NCBI GenBank assembly: GCA_902494245.1
Contig: CABUSR010000002.1
Coordinates: 18,416 to 82,415, forward strand
Length of the DNA: 64,000 nucleotides
Direction: 5' to 3'
Source of the DNA: an uncultured Collinsella sp.
GTDB taxonomy: Bacteria; Actinomycetota; Coriobacteriia; Coriobacteriales; Coriobacteriaceae
Part shown: positions 50,285 through 59,664 of the stretch, piece by piece
Layout of the letters: each line of letters opens with the position of its first letter
How positions within the stretch are numbered: the stretch's first letter is position 1
Program-made: the position numbers and the translations under genes
The notes under the pieces: model-generated
The model's input: the letters and a program-made list of their open reading frames with translations, nothing else
Database searches by the model: none
Told to the model about the DNA's origin: nothing

Positions 50285-51802
50285 ATGGGAACTTATCATA
50301 GTACACGAGGACGCACTTTATCGTGCTCAAGTAAGGTGGCAATCCGTACCGGCATCGCTCCCGACGGGGGTTTGTTTGTCTCGGACGAGCTCGGCACCCA
50401 GCAGGTCGATATCAGCTCGCTTGCAGATAAATCGTACTTTGAAATCGCTCAAGATGTGTTGGGAATGTTACTGAATGATTACACGGCCGAAGAAATTTCG
50501 GCGTGTGTCGACGAGGCATACCGCGGCACGTTCGCGAGTGAAGAGGTTACGCCGCTCGTTAAACTCGACGCTGCGCCGGGCGCTGACGCCCCTCAGACCT
50601 ATGTGATGGAGCTCTTTGGCGGCCCCACGAGTGCCTTTAAGGACGTCGCCCTGCAGATGCTCCCCCGCCTGATGGCCCGCACTTCCGCCAAGGACGGCGG
50701 CGCCGAGCGCATCATGATCGTCACCGCCACGTCGGGCGACACCGGCAAGGCCGCACTCGCCGGTTTTGCCAACGCTCCGGGCACGGGTATTACCGTCTTT
50801 TATCCCGAAGGCAAAGTCAGCCGCGTCCAGAACCTGCAGATGTCCACGCAAGAGGGCGACAACGTCGCCGTCTGCGGCATCCGCGGCAACTTCGATGATG
50901 CCCAGAGCGCCGTCAAGCGCATCTTTGCCGATAAGGAGCTTGCCGAGCGTCTTGAGTCCGCCGGCACGGTGCTTTCAAGCGCCAACTCGATCAACGTCGG
51001 TCGCCTGGTGCCGCAGGTCGTCTACTACTTTGCCGCCTATGCGCAGCTGCTGCGCGCCGGCGCCATCGAGGCCGGCGACTCCGTGGAGTTCTGCGTACCG
51101 ACCGGCAACTTTGGCGATATCCTGGCCGGCTACTATGCCAAGTGCATGGGTCTGCCCGTCGCCAAGCTCATCGTCGCGAGCGACAAGAACAACGTGCTCG
51201 CTGACTTCCTGACCACCGGCGTCTACGACCGCAACCGTCCGTTCTTCACGACCATCTCGCCGTCGATGGACATCCTTATTAGCTCCAACCTGGAGCGCAT
51301 GCTCTACTTCCTGTCCGACGGCGACTGCGAGCTCGTTGCCGGCCTTATGGAGCAGCTTGCCCAGACCGGTCGTTACGAGGTGCCCGCCGAGCTGCTGGCC
51401 AAGATCCAGAGCGTGTTTGGCTGCGGCTGGGCCAGCGAGGACGAGGTCCGTGCTGCCATCAAGAGCTGCTGGGATGCGAACGGCTACGTGATCGACCCGC
51501 ACACCGCCTGCGGCTATCACGTCTTTGAAAAGGTTGCTCCCGCCGAGGGCGCCAAGGCCCGCGTGCTGCTTTCGACCGCCAGCCCCTACAAGTTCCCACG
51601 CGCCTGCTGCGACGCCCTGGGCCTCGACGTTCCCGAGGATGATTTTGAGGCTATGCGTGTGCTCGAGCAGGCCACCAACACGGTCGCCCCGACCCAGCTC
51701 GCCGAACTCGAATCCAAGCCCGTCCGCTTCGAAGACGTCTGCGACGTCGATGAGATGGCAAGCTACGTCGAGTCCGCAGCAAAAAAGATGGCTACCAACT
51801 AA
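50285..51802 (+). CDS. thrC: Threonine synthase
   Basis: 505 residues from ATG 50285, nine bases after GAGGAG. The PLP lysine is in GGPTSAFKDVALQM. Other signatures: TATSGDTGKAALAGF and PTGNFGDILAGYYAK. Length and order fit the ThrC type of E. coli/yeast (long form). It converts O-phosphohomoserine to threonine. Next gene is thrB, but a terminator and palindrome lie between. No homoserine dehydrogenase is in the window. Confidence 0.95.
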   Translation: MGTYHSTRGRTLSCSSKVAIRTGIAPDGGLFVSDELGTQQVDISSLADKSYFEIAQDVLGMLLNDYTAEEISACVDEAYRGTFASEEVTPLVKLDAAPGADAPQTYVMELFGGPTSAFKDVALQMLPRLMARTSAKDGGAERIMIVTATSGDTGKAALAGFANAPGTGITVFYPEGKVSRVQNLQMSTQEGDNVAVCGIRGNFDDAQSAVKRIFADKELAERLESAGTVLSSANSINVGRLVPQVVYYFAAYAQLLRAGAIEAGDSVEFCVPTGNFGDILAGYYAKCMGLPVAKLIVASDKNNVLADFLTTGVYDRNRPFFTTISPSMDILISSNLERMLYFLSDGDCELVAGLMEQLAQTGRYEVPAELLAKIQSVFGCGWASEDEVRAAIKSCWDANGYVIDPHTACGYHVFEKVAPAEGAKARVLLSTASPYKFPRACCDALGLDVPEDDFEAMRVLEQATNTVAPTQLAELESKPVRFEDVCDVDEMASYVESAAKKMATN

Positions 51803-51810
51803 ACCCCTTA

Positions 51811-51849
51811 TAAGGCGCCGGCGAAAGCCGGCGCACCTTCTTTTTATTT
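51811..51849 (+). terminator. Intrinsic terminator after thrC
   Basis: AAGGCGCCGGC-GAAA-GCCGGCGCACCTT, then CTTTTTATTT. Confidence 0.85.
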
Positions 51850-51877
51850 AGCTTTCGGGATGATGACGAGCATGCGA

Positions 51878-51989
51878 GCGGGTCTGGCCGTTTAGTTCGT
51901 CGCGAGTTCCGCACGAGCCGGAAAGCACTTAATGTGCTTTCCGAGCGAGCCAGGACTGCCCGAGCAGCGAACTAAACGGCCAGACCCGC
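51878..51989. repeat. Nested palindrome E between thrC and thrB
   Basis: Perfect 22-bp outer arms (GCGGGTCTGGCCGTTTAGTT then CG, 51878-51899, with 51968-51989) around an inner hairpin CGGAAAGCAC-TTAAT-GTGCTTTCCG (51919-51943). The junctions contain TTCCGCA and TGCCCGAG, shared with the element at 63912. It lies in the thrB leader, ending 14 bases before the start codon. Confidence 0.8.
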
Positions 51990-52003
51990 CCAGGAGGACC
52001 CAC

Positions 52004-52885
52004 ATGATCAAAATCACCGTCCCAGCAACCAGCGCCAACCTAGGCATTGGCTACGACACCCTCGGCATGGCCGTCAGCCTCTACTCGCACTTCACCTTCG
52101 AGCGCTCCGATAAGCTCACCATCACCGGATGCCCCGAGGAATTCCAAAACGAGAACAACCTGGTCTACGTGAGCTTTGTCGATGCACTGGCCGCATGGGG
52201 CGAGCCGGCCTTCCCCGTCGCCATCGACATTCAGACCGATGTGCCCGTCGCCCGCGGCCTGGGTTCCAGCTCCACCTGCGTCGTCGCTGGCATTATGGCT
52301 GCCGCCGCGCTGACAGGCCACACCGTCGACCGCGCCGAGCTCGTCCGCATCGCCACCGAGGTCGAGGGCCATCCCGATAACGTCGCCCCCGCTATCCTGG
52401 GCGGCGCCGTCTGCTCCTTTACGCCGACCGATTCGCTCCCCCAGTGCCTGCGCTACGAGGTGAGCGACCGCTTGCGTTTTATTACCGTGATTCCACCTTA
52501 CGAGGTACACACGAGTGAGGCACGCAAGGTCGTGCCGCAGGAGATTCCGCTCTCCACCGCCGTGTGGCAGATGGGCCGCATCGCCGGCATGACGCGCGGT
52601 CTGGAGACCGGCGACCTTGACCTGATTGCCGCCGCCAACGACGACCGCATCCAGGAGCCCTATCGCCGCCGCCTCATCCCCGACTACAACGCCGTGCGCG
52701 ACACCTGCCTTAACGGCGGCGCCAAGACCATCTGGATCAGCGGTTCAGGCTCAACCCTTATGGCGGTGACCGACGACACTATCGTGGCAAAGTTCCTGCA
52801 GGTCAAGCTGCGCGAGCAGTTCCCTAAGTGTGATACGCATATTCTGACGTGCGACACGGAAGGCGCCCAGATCGAATACCTGTAG
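52004..52885 (+). CDS. thrB: Homoserine kinase
   Basis: 293 residues from ATG 52004 after CCAGGAGGACCCAC; the upstream frame to 51932 is inside the palindrome. GHMP kinase features: substrate part VPATSANLGIGYDTLG, ATP loop VARGLGSSSTCVVAG, and C-terminal WISGSGSTLMAV. It phosphorylates homoserine for ThrC. Confidence 0.95.
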   Translation: MIKITVPATSANLGIGYDTLGMAVSLYSHFTFERSDKLTITGCPEEFQNENNLVYVSFVDALAAWGEPAFPVAIDIQTDVPVARGLGSSSTCVVAGIMAAAALTGHTVDRAELVRIATEVEGHPDNVAPAILGGAVCSFTPTDSLPQCLRYEVSDRLRFITVIPPYEVHTSEARKVVPQEIPLSTAVWQMGRIAGMTRGLETGDLDLIAAANDDRIQEPYRRRLIPDYNAVRDTCLNGGAKTIWISGSGSTLMAVTDDTIVAKFLQVKLREQFPKCDTHILTCDTEGAQIEYL

Positions 52886-52906
52886 TCGCCGTCCCGTATA
52901 CTCGCC

Positions 52907-53031
52907 GGGGAGGCCAGGGGCTTTGCCCCCAAATCGTCCTCGGACATGGCAGGACCCCCGCTGCGCACTTCGTGCGGCGGGGGTCCTGCCGTCCTGCGGA
53001 AAGATTTGGGGGCAAAGCCCCTGGCCTCCCC
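52907..53031. repeat. Nested palindrome B, motif-junction family
   Basis: Perfect 28-bp outer arms (52907-52934 and 53004-53031, GGGGAGGCCAGGGGCTTTGC..) and an inner hairpin GCAGGACCCCCGC / GCGGGGGTCCTGC (52949-52961, 52977-52989). The junctions CGTCCTCGGACATG and CCGTCCTGCGGAAAG are identical to the element at 37905. It lies between the convergent thrB and engB genes. The rest of the gap (53032-53121) shows nothing further. Confidence 0.88.
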
Positions 53032-53121
53032 TACGTTAGCTTCGCTGGCGGCGGCTACAGAGACCTACGCTCTGGAAAGTCGCCGGGCTGATAGCCTGCC
53101 TTTTATTGATAGGGGCGCTTA

Positions 53122-53712
53122 TTAGAGGCAGGCCTCGGCGATGCGCTTTTTGAGTTCGTCGATGCCGGTGCCGGTTTGGGAGCTTGTGATGATTACGTTC
53201 TCGGCCGGGACGTTGAGTTGCTTTTTGATGGCTGCTGCCTGGCGGGCCTGCTGGGTGCGGCTGAGCTTGTCGGCCTTGGTGAGGCAGACGATAAAGTTGA
53301 ACTCGTTGCCCTGCAGGTAGTCGATCATGTCATGGTCGAGCTTACTGGGATCGTGGCGAATGTCCACCAGCGACACGACCAAGTTAAAGCTGCGCTCCGA
53401 GTCGAAGAAGTCGCCGATAAGTTCTGCCCAACGGTCACGCTCGGCCTTGGAACGACGGGCAAAACCATAGCCCGGCAGGTCGACAAAGTGCACGTCGTCG
53501 GCCTCGAAGAAGTTGATGTTGCTCGTCTTACCCGGCGTGCTCGAAACCTTGACGAGGTTCTTGCGGCCAAAAAGCTTGTTCATGATCGACGACTTGCCCA
53601 CGTTGGAGCGGCCGACGAAGCTCACCTCGGGGCAGGTGGACTCGGGAATCTGCGAAACCTTGCCATAGCTGGCAACGAACTTGGCAAGCTGGTAGTTAAT
53701 AGAATCGGCCAT
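53122..53712 (-). CDS. engB: Ribosome biogenesis GTPase EngB/YsxC
   Basis: 196 residues from ATG 53712 after CAAGGAGTGTCC; the frame extending to 53841 overlaps mtnN and is rejected. G1 VGRSNVGKSSIMN, G2 Thr in STPGKTS, G3 DLPGYGFA and G4 LTKADK. GTPase of the TrmE-Era-EngA-YihA-Septin class needed for large-subunit maturation. Follows mtnN in the same direction at 38 bases. Confidence 0.95.
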   Translation of the reverse strand: MADSINYQLAKFVASYGKVSQIPESTCPEVSFVGRSNVGKSSIMNKLFGRKNLVKVSSTPGKTSNINFFEADDVHFVDLPGYGFARRSKAERDRWAELIGDFFDSERSFNLVVSLVDIRHDPSKLDHDMIDYLQGNEFNFIVCLTKADKLSRTQQARQAAAIKKQLNVPAENVIITSSQTGTGIDELKKRIAEACL

Positions 53713-53750
53713 GGACACTCCTTGGTCGTAGGTTCTTACAAAAAAGCGCG

Positions 53751-54491
53751 CTAATAGATAGCAGCGATACGGCGAACGATATCGAGCGTAATGCCACTCG
53801 CGGTACGGGCATACTCGAACAGGTCGAACTCGCGGTCGCAAATCGCATCGTACGCCTCGTCACAATTATCGCTGATAGCGCGCAGCACCAGGCAATCGAC
53901 ACCATTTTTGGTTGCGATATGGGCAATTGCCGCGCCCTCCATGCCGACGCAATCGGCATGCGTCGCCTCGATAGCGTCATTGCGCATGGCGGCGCCCGTC
54001 ACAAAGCGGTTACCCGTGGCAATCGTGCCGACCAGGAATTGTTTGGCTCCCTCGTTCGAAGCGGCTGCATTTGTCGAAGCATCAACAAACCCACGCTCAG
54101 CAAGCACATCGGCAGCAATATCGACCAGCGCAGGCGTCGAGCCAAACTCCTCGAGCCCCGGTGCAGACTCGGCGATAAGCGCGGTATCGGTATCCAGATA
54201 GCGCAGGCATTTGCCGATGACCACGTCGTCGATATGGAGCTTGGGGTTCAAACCGCCCGCGATACCCGAAAGCACAACTGCCTGTGGAGCATACTTGCTA
54301 ATGAGGTGCTGTGTTGCGGCGGCAGCGTTTACCGTGCCCATACCCGCCGTCGTGGCGACAATCGACAGGCCGTCGAGCTTACCGCTCACAACGGTCAAGC
54401 CTGCCTCCTGTGCCTCGCAAACGTTACTCAGCTCTTCCTTAATCTGCATGATCTCTTTTTCGAGTGCACCGATAATCGCGATGGTAGCCAT
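53751..54491 (-). CDS. mtnN: 5'-methylthioadenosine/S-adenosylhomocysteine nucleosidase
   Basis: 246 residues from ATG 54491 (MATIAIIGALEKEIMQIKEE) after GGGGAATGGC. Glu12 in ALEKEI and the C-terminal RAISDNCDEA (catalytic Asp) match Pfs/MtnN, and GMEGAAIAHIA is the ribose-binding signature. It cleaves MTA and SAH, feeding methionine salvage and AI-2 synthesis. Confidence 0.93.
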   Translation of the reverse strand: MATIAIIGALEKEIMQIKEELSNVCEAQEAGLTVVSGKLDGLSIVATTAGMGTVNAAAATQHLISKYAPQAVVLSGIAGGLNPKLHIDDVVIGKCLRYLDTDTALIAESAPGLEEFGSTPALVDIAADVLAERGFVDASTNAAASNEGAKQFLVGTIATGNRFVTGAAMRNDAIEATHADCVGMEGAAIAHIATKNGVDCLVLRAISDNCDEAYDAICDREFDLFEYARTASGITLDIVRRIAAIY

Positions 54492-54569
54492 GCCATTCCC
54501 CAAACCTATACGAAATTCTCAACCACGGTATGGTACCAGCATTTTGTTTGCCAACGCCAAACGAACACG

Positions 54570-55688
54570 CTAGGCCAGCGTAGCTCGCGTATCAAAGAAC
54601 ACCTTAGCAATCGCAGCCACCAGCTCACTCGAGCGATCGCTCCATGGCATCGATGTCATGATGCTCATGACATAGGTACGGCCATCGATGTCGATAAGGC
54701 CCGCATCGCATGTCGAATAGCAACCATCCTCGCTAATCCAGCCCGCCTTGTTGCGCACCAAAACCTGCTCATCGGCAATCCCATCACGGATAAATGAGCA
54801 CGATGTTGATGACAGCAGTTCAGATAACCACTGGGAGGCCTCACTGCCACAGCTCAAATACTCGCTCATCTCGCGCCACAACTTGGCCGAGGTGCGCGGG
54901 CAATAAGTGGGAAAATCACTCATCGGATCGAGCGCGGTATCGTAATCGATGCCAAGACTGACAATCCAATCCTCGTAACCGGCATGGTCAAACGCCGCGC
55001 GTAACGCGATAAACGAGTCGTTATCCGAATTAACGACCGCGGCCTCGATTAGGTCGCGCACCGTCCGCCAGCCCATGCTATAGCCACCATAGGTGCCCAG
55101 GGTATCATCGAGTGAGACCTGGCCCGTCTCGACCAGAGATTCGCAGATGTACAACGCATAGAGTGCCTTGTAGCTACTCGCGCCGTAAACCTCGATATCG
55201 GCGTTATACGTCACGCCCTTGCCGCTCGACAAATCGTAAAACACCACGCCCACATCGCCCAATTCCTGGGCCTGATCAAGGGCATCTTGGAGCGCGGCGA
55301 GGCTCCCACCCTCCAGGGCGGGGATCTGGTCATCAACCAATGAGAAGGTCTGCACGGTATCGCCTGAGGGAATATCGTTAAAGTCCGCCTTCGAAAGCCT
55401 CGTCTTAAGGCTCGCTGTCGACAGGGTTTGACTTGCGGTAGCTTTAGATTCAGAGACCTTTTTGTTTTGCGTCTGTACCGTTGACGCATCTGAGTGTGCC
55501 ATTCGCTCCGACGCGTAGGTTTTGGCGGTAATTCCGAGGATAATAACCGCCAACGTTAGCATCCCAACGGCGGCAATCTTCGTCACGCGGATGCGAACGT
55601 CAGCGAGGCCACGCGAAGGCGTGCCCTTCGTCTCATATCTGCTGCCATGCTGCGGCACATACTCGCTCCGCGATGCGTTGTTTCGCAC
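54570..55688 (-). CDS. Extracytoplasmic serine hydrolase, class A beta-lactamase fold
   Basis: 372 residues. A single N-terminal transmembrane helix (IAAVGMLTLAVIILGITAK) after ~35 basic/polar residues indicates a signal anchor. Active-site motifs of the penicillin-recognising fold are the SxxK box ASSYKALYALY, the SDN box VNSDNDSF and a KxG-like NKAG. It may be a beta-lactamase, a peptidoglycan-remodelling enzyme or an inactive relative; the usual Glu166-containing omega loop was not identified. A resistance role should not be assumed. Stands alone. Confidence 0.8.
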   Translation of the reverse strand: MRNNASRSEYVPQHGSRYETKGTPSRGLADVRIRVTKIAAVGMLTLAVIILGITAKTYASERMAHSDASTVQTQNKKVSESKATASQTLSTASLKTRLSKADFNDIPSGDTVQTFSLVDDQIPALEGGSLAALQDALDQAQELGDVGVVFYDLSSGKGVTYNADIEVYGASSYKALYALYICESLVETGQVSLDDTLGTYGGYSMGWRTVRDLIEAAVVNSDNDSFIALRAAFDHAGYEDWIVSLGIDYDTALDPMSDFPTYCPRTSAKLWREMSEYLSCGSEASQWLSELLSSTSCSFIRDGIADEQVLVRNKAGWISEDGCYSTCDAGLIDIDGRTYVMSIMTSMPWSDRSSELVAAIAKVFFDTRATLA

Positions 55689-55846
55689 GTGGTCTCCTGA
55701 CTGCTACCGTTTATATACGAGCAGCATAATACCGAGCAGGCATTTCTTTCCAAAGATATTCAGCAGCGTTTAAGGTGTCTTTAAAGAAACCACAAGCGTA
55801 TTTATCCAAATGGCATGATTCTGTTGCGCATCTCCGCCCAAAACGC

Positions 55847-55913
55847 AGTTGCGGTGAAATAGTTCCTGTTTGGGCGGCATAAGCCGAAAAACAAGAACTA
55901 TTCCACCGCAACT
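55847..55913. repeat. GTTGCGGTG-type palindrome, copy 4
   Basis: AGTTGCGGTGAAATAGTTCC then TGTTT (55847-55871) pairs with 55888-55913 with few mismatches around a GGGCGGCATAAGCCG tip. The 309-base gap 55689-55997 holds this, the element at 55953 and the promoter of the serine hydrolase gene. Confidence 0.8.
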
Positions 55914-55952
55914 TGACGGGGCTCTTTGGCAATCAACTTGGTGCCCAGGGGC

Positions 55953-55979
55953 ACTCATTTAAGTCTGTCCCCAATGAGT
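55953..55979. repeat. CTGTCCC-type hairpin element, copy K7 (third arm type)
   Basis: ACTCATT-TAAGTCTGTCCCC-AATGAGT. It has the same CTGTCCC core as K2-K6 but unrelated arms, and lies 18 bases beyond the pflA stop. Confidence 0.6.
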
Positions 55980-55997
55980 AGGGGCGAAAATGGATCG

Positions 55998-56816
55998 CTA
56001 GCCGATGGCGTTTTTGAGTTCCGCGCGGCGCTTTTTCATGCCCGTCATGACGGCGCTGCGCAGCTCGGGCATGCGCGCGGTATCCATCTGTGGAACGCCC
56101 TCGAGCTTATAGGGAATGCCCAATTGCTCGTACTTGACGACACCCATCGTGTGATACGGCAGCATTTCCAGGCCCACCACGTTGTGCCACGGGGCGATGA
56201 GGCGGCCGAGCGCCTCGCACTCCTCAACCGCATCGGTAATGCCCGGCACCACCACGTGGCGGATAACGACCTTAATCTTGCGGCGCGCAAGCTCATCACC
56301 AAACGCCAGAATGCGTGCGGGATCGCAACCGGTCAGCTTTTTATGCTCGACGGGATCGGCGTGTTTAATGTCGAGCAGCACCATATCGGTCTCGTTGAGT
56401 ACGGCATCGAACTTCTCGGGATGCGCGGGGTCGAACGCATAGCCGCAGCTATCCAAGCAGGTGTGCACGCGACCATCGGGGTTGTTGTGCATGGCGTGGA
56501 ACAGGTCGGCCAAAAACTCAGGCTGCAGGAGCGGCTCGCCGCCGGACACCGTAATACCACCGCTGCGGTAAAACTCATGGTTGCTCTGGAACTCGTCCAT
56601 CAGGTGCTCTACGGTCACCATGGTGCCGCCGTTAACCGACCAGGTATCGGGGTTGTGGCAATACGCACAGCGCATGGGGCAGCCTTGGACAAACACTACG
56701 AAGCGGATGCCGGGCCCATCGACCGTACCCATCGTTTCAATCGAATGTACGCGGCCCAGGGCAAACGCAGAGTCCTCGGGACGAGCGTCCACACCCTCAA
56801 GCGTCATTTCTGCCAT
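55998..56816 (-). CDS. pflA: Pyruvate formate-lyase-activating enzyme
   Basis: 272 residues from ATG 56816; ATG 56846 is an alternative because GGAGAGG lies between. The radical SAM cluster motif is CPMRCAYC followed by HNPDTW; TVSGGEPLLQPEF provides SAM binding. It generates the glycyl radical of pyruvate formate-lyase during fermentation. No pflB is adjacent; elsewhere in the genome is expected. Confidence 0.92.
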   Translation of the reverse strand: MAEMTLEGVDARPEDSAFALGRVHSIETMGTVDGPGIRFVVFVQGCPMRCAYCHNPDTWSVNGGTMVTVEHLMDEFQSNHEFYRSGGITVSGGEPLLQPEFLADLFHAMHNNPDGRVHTCLDSCGYAFDPAHPEKFDAVLNETDMVLLDIKHADPVEHKKLTGCDPARILAFGDELARRKIKVVIRHVVVPGITDAVEECEALGRLIAPWHNVVGLEMLPYHTMGVVKYEQLGIPYKLEGVPQMDTARMPELRSAVMTGMKKRRAELKNAIG

Positions 56817-56990
56817 TCGCGCTACCTTGCCTCTCCTTGGATGCAACCAATTAAAATGCCAGAGCCATTCTAGCCCATGCGTTTGCGTTTAAACGTCTCG
56901 GACTAGAACGGCACGTTTTAATCTATCCCCCATCACCATGGCTGGGGGCTACGTCGAGATGTCAGGCTGAAGAACGCTCGCCTGCGGCCT

Positions 56991-57845
56991 TTACGCCTTA
57001 AGCGTGAGCACCGCACCGAAGGCGGTCGGGCCGCAATGGCTCGAGATGACGCCGCCGACTTGAGTCCAGGTAACGTCCTTAAAGCCCAGGTCATGCGCAT
57101 AGACTTCCATGTCATCGCGCAGCTCCTGGGAAAGGCCCACCGAATACGCCAGGCCAATGTGCGAGTAGTCAATCTCGCCCTTCGCAACCATGTGGTCAAT
57201 GAAGGCGCGGGCGCACTTGAGCATAGAACCGCGGAACTTCTTGGTCGCCACGAACTTACCGCCCGTCACCTCAATGCAGGGCTTAATCTTGAGCAGATGG
57301 GCGCCCAGGAACGCGACGTTGGACAAGCGACCGCCCGCCTTAAGGAAGGCAAGGTCCGTAGGAACAAAGCCCAGCAGCACGCGGTCCATGACGGAGTTCG
57401 CGAAGGCGAAGATCTCGTCGACGGTGGCATTGGGGTGAGTCTCGATGTATTTGGCGGTCTCGACGACAACGAGCGACTGCCCCACCGAGACAAAGCGCGT
57501 GTCCATGGAGTAGACGTAGTCGCGACCCTTGGCGGCGATCTTCGATGATTGATGCGAGCAGGTCGTGGCCTCGGAGTACGCAAGATGCAGAATGGTCGCA
57601 TCGGGCTGCTCGGCATGGATACGGTCATATACGTGCGCAAAATCTGCCGGCGCACAGCCGCTGGTCTTGGGCATCACACCAAACTCGTTGCAGCGCGAGT
57701 AAATCTCAAGCGGATCGATCGAGCCGTCCTCGACGGTCTCGTCACCAATCGTGACATGCATGGGCACGCGCACGATGCCGTAGCGCTCGCAGAGCTCCGG
57801 CGTCACATCCGAACCAGATTCAACCACGATTACGTATTTGCCCAT
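56991..57845 (-). CDS. DegV family fatty-acid-binding protein
   Basis: 284 residues from ATG 57845 (MGKYVIVVESGSDVTPELCE); the frame to 57956 adds 37 odd residues. Signatures: VESGSDVTPEL, LHLAYSEATTCSHQSSKIAA (SGT-like fatty-acid head-group loop altered to YSEATTCS), and GGVISSHCGPTAFG near the C-terminus. DegV/FakB proteins present fatty acids to the FakA kinase in Gram-positive bacteria. fakA is not in the window. Confidence 0.85.
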   Translation of the reverse strand: MGKYVIVVESGSDVTPELCERYGIVRVPMHVTIGDETVEDGSIDPLEIYSRCNEFGVMPKTSGCAPADFAHVYDRIHAEQPDATILHLAYSEATTCSHQSSKIAAKGRDYVYSMDTRFVSVGQSLVVVETAKYIETHPNATVDEIFAFANSVMDRVLLGFVPTDLAFLKAGGRLSNVAFLGAHLLKIKPCIEVTGGKFVATKKFRGSMLKCARAFIDHMVAKGEIDYSHIGLAYSVGLSQELRDDMEVYAHDLGFKDVTWTQVGGVISSHCGPTAFGAVLTLKA

Positions 57846-57930
57846 TCTTATCACGACCCATCTCAACATTGGCTTTTCAATACATGGCACGCGCCGCCGC
57901 ACTGTTGCACAACAGCGTCCAAGCGCCAAA

Positions 57931-57969
57931 GAGACGCCGCCCCTTGCACACAACAAAGGACAGCGTCTC
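57931..57969 (-). terminator. Probable terminator of the sucrose operon
   Basis: GAGACGC (57931-57937) and GCGTCTC (57963-57969). On the minus strand the stem is followed by TTT. It lies in the 275-base gap between the fructosidase and DegV genes, in which no other feature was seen. Confidence 0.45.
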
Positions 57970-58120
57970 CCTGGAAAACTCCGTGCATCCTGAGATTCTA
58001 CACGGTTTATTAAGGAGTGTTACTTATTCCGCAAACGGTCGCTATACGCGATAAACGGTAGCTGGCCGCGGTAACTGCGACACATTCCGCCCAGCAAGTC
58101 CAATCGTACTCCATGCACGG

Positions 58121-59563
58121 TTAATGCACGAGGCGGTAGAAATTCATCGATACCGCACCCTCGGCGTGCAGCTCCATCGCCGGAACCGCCGGCGAATAGG
58201 TCCGGCTCGTAAGTGCTGCCTCGCCGCCATTTGCAAAAATCTCGACCATCGTAGTGTCCGAAAGCACGCGTAGGTCGCGAAGCTCGCCGAGCTCAATCGA
58301 CCTCTGGTCGCGCCCATAGCCTTCGTCACCCATATCGAGGGTAAGCATCCCGTCCGTATAACGCACAAAGACACCCTTGCGGATTTCGAGCTCGATCACC
58401 TGGGCGCCCTCACAGGAAACCACAAGATCAAACAGGCGGCCCGGCTCCTCAACGGTTTCACCGCCTGTCGCGCGAACGCAGTCGCCGCGCATCTTCTCAA
58501 TCTCGTGCGCCGGCTGCTGACAGAGCTTACCATCGCGTATGCTCAGCTCTCGCGGCACCGTCAACGCGCACTGCCACCCGCGTGCCACCGTCGGGTTTTC
58601 TGCCGTCGCATCGGGGCAACCAGACCACCCGATCATCAAACGCCGACCCGCAGCATCCTCAAAGGACTGCGGTGCGTAGAAATCAAAGCCGGCATCGACC
58701 ATCGGGGGCATGCCCTGCCCGGTGATCTTAAAGCTCGGCGCCTCCCAATCGGCCTCGATGGAGAACCACACGCACTGGTGCGGATTGCGGTAACGCCAAC
58801 CATCGGCGGGCACGCCCTGCGGACAGCAAACGAGAATTAGCTCGCCATCAAGCTCAAATAGATCAGGGCACTCCCACATAAAACCAAACTTCTCGCCCAG
58901 CTCAATGCGCGTCGCATAGCTCCAATCCTCTAGATCGCGCGAAATATAGACAAGCACGCAGCCGCGGTCGACTTTCGTACGAGCGCCCAGAACCATGTAG
59001 TAGATACCATCGTGTTCAAGGATCTTGGGGTCGCGTACGTGCGTACCGATATCGTCGGGGTAATCGACCGGCCCAACAGCCACACACTTCTCGCCCAATT
59101 CGTCGGGATTCTCGGCAACCATATGAATCTGGTTTTGCTCACGGCCCGTCAACACGTAGTCGTAATCATCACGGTCAAAATGCTTAACGTTGCCGGTATA
59201 GAAGTAGTGAATCTTGCCATCACGTACAAAGGCAGAACCAGAATACGCTCCACTCGAATCCAAATCGGAATCGGGGAACAGCGCGGGACCGTGATTCTCG
59301 TACGTCACAAAATCCTTTGTCGTCAGATGGTTCCAAAGCACTGGACCGCCATGCGCAGCATCGAACGGATCGTATTGGTGATAGATGTGATACGTATCAC
59401 CGATCTGCACCAAACCGTTGGGGTCGTTGAGCCAGCCAAGCTCAGGCTCCACATGGAACAGGAGCCTATCGGGGTCGGACGCGATGCGACCCGCCGTCTC
59501 ATCCTGTCCGGCACGCCACTGCTCATAGTCCGCGCGTGTCACCTTATTTTTTTGATTAAACAT
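58121..59563 (-). CDS. scrB: Glycoside hydrolase family 32 sucrose-6-phosphate hydrolase
   Basis: 480 residues. The active-site triad of GH32 is present: nucleophile Asp47 in WLNDPNG, RDP in THVRDPKIL, and acid/base Glu in WECPDLF. A C-terminal beta-sandwich follows. It hydrolyses sucrose-6-phosphate delivered by the PTS gene upstream (101 bases, hairpin between). Last gene of the operon. Confidence 0.93.
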   Translation of the reverse strand: MFNQKNKVTRADYEQWRAGQDETAGRIASDPDRLLFHVEPELGWLNDPNGLVQIGDTYHIYHQYDPFDAAHGGPVLWNHLTTKDFVTYENHGPALFPDSDLDSSGAYSGSAFVRDGKIHYFYTGNVKHFDRDDYDYVLTGREQNQIHMVAENPDELGEKCVAVGPVDYPDDIGTHVRDPKILEHDGIYYMVLGARTKVDRGCVLVYISRDLEDWSYATRIELGEKFGFMWECPDLFELDGELILVCCPQGVPADGWRYRNPHQCVWFSIEADWEAPSFKITGQGMPPMVDAGFDFYAPQSFEDAAGRRLMIGWSGCPDATAENPTVARGWQCALTVPRELSIRDGKLCQQPAHEIEKMRGDCVRATGGETVEEPGRLFDLVVSCEGAQVIELEIRKGVFVRYTDGMLTLDMGDEGYGRDQRSIELGELRDLRVLSDTTMVEIFANGGEAALTSRTYSPAVPAMELHAEGAVSMNFYRLVH

Positions 59564-59585
59564 CGCCGTTGACTTTCTCGTCTAT

Positions 59586-59627
59586 GGGGAAGGACGCTCG
59601 ACTCACACGAGCCGAACGCCCTTCCCC
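59586..59627 (-). terminator. Intercistronic hairpin between PTS and scrB
   Basis: GGGGAAGGACG..CTCG pairs with CGAG..CGCCCTTCCCC. No T-run, so it is more likely an mRNA-stabilising or attenuating stem. Confidence 0.4.
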
Positions 59628-59664
59628 AAATGGACTTATCCTCAGATTACGCTGAACGGCTCAA

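Noticed and set aside
54570..55688. Calling the serine hydrolase a beta-lactamase resistance gene
   Set aside because: Only the SxxK, SDN and KxG motifs are clear; the omega-loop Glu was not found, so resistance is not claimed.
56905..56940. CGTTTTAATCTATCCCCC as another CTGTCCC element
   Set aside because: No inverted arms flank the core, so membership is not supported.
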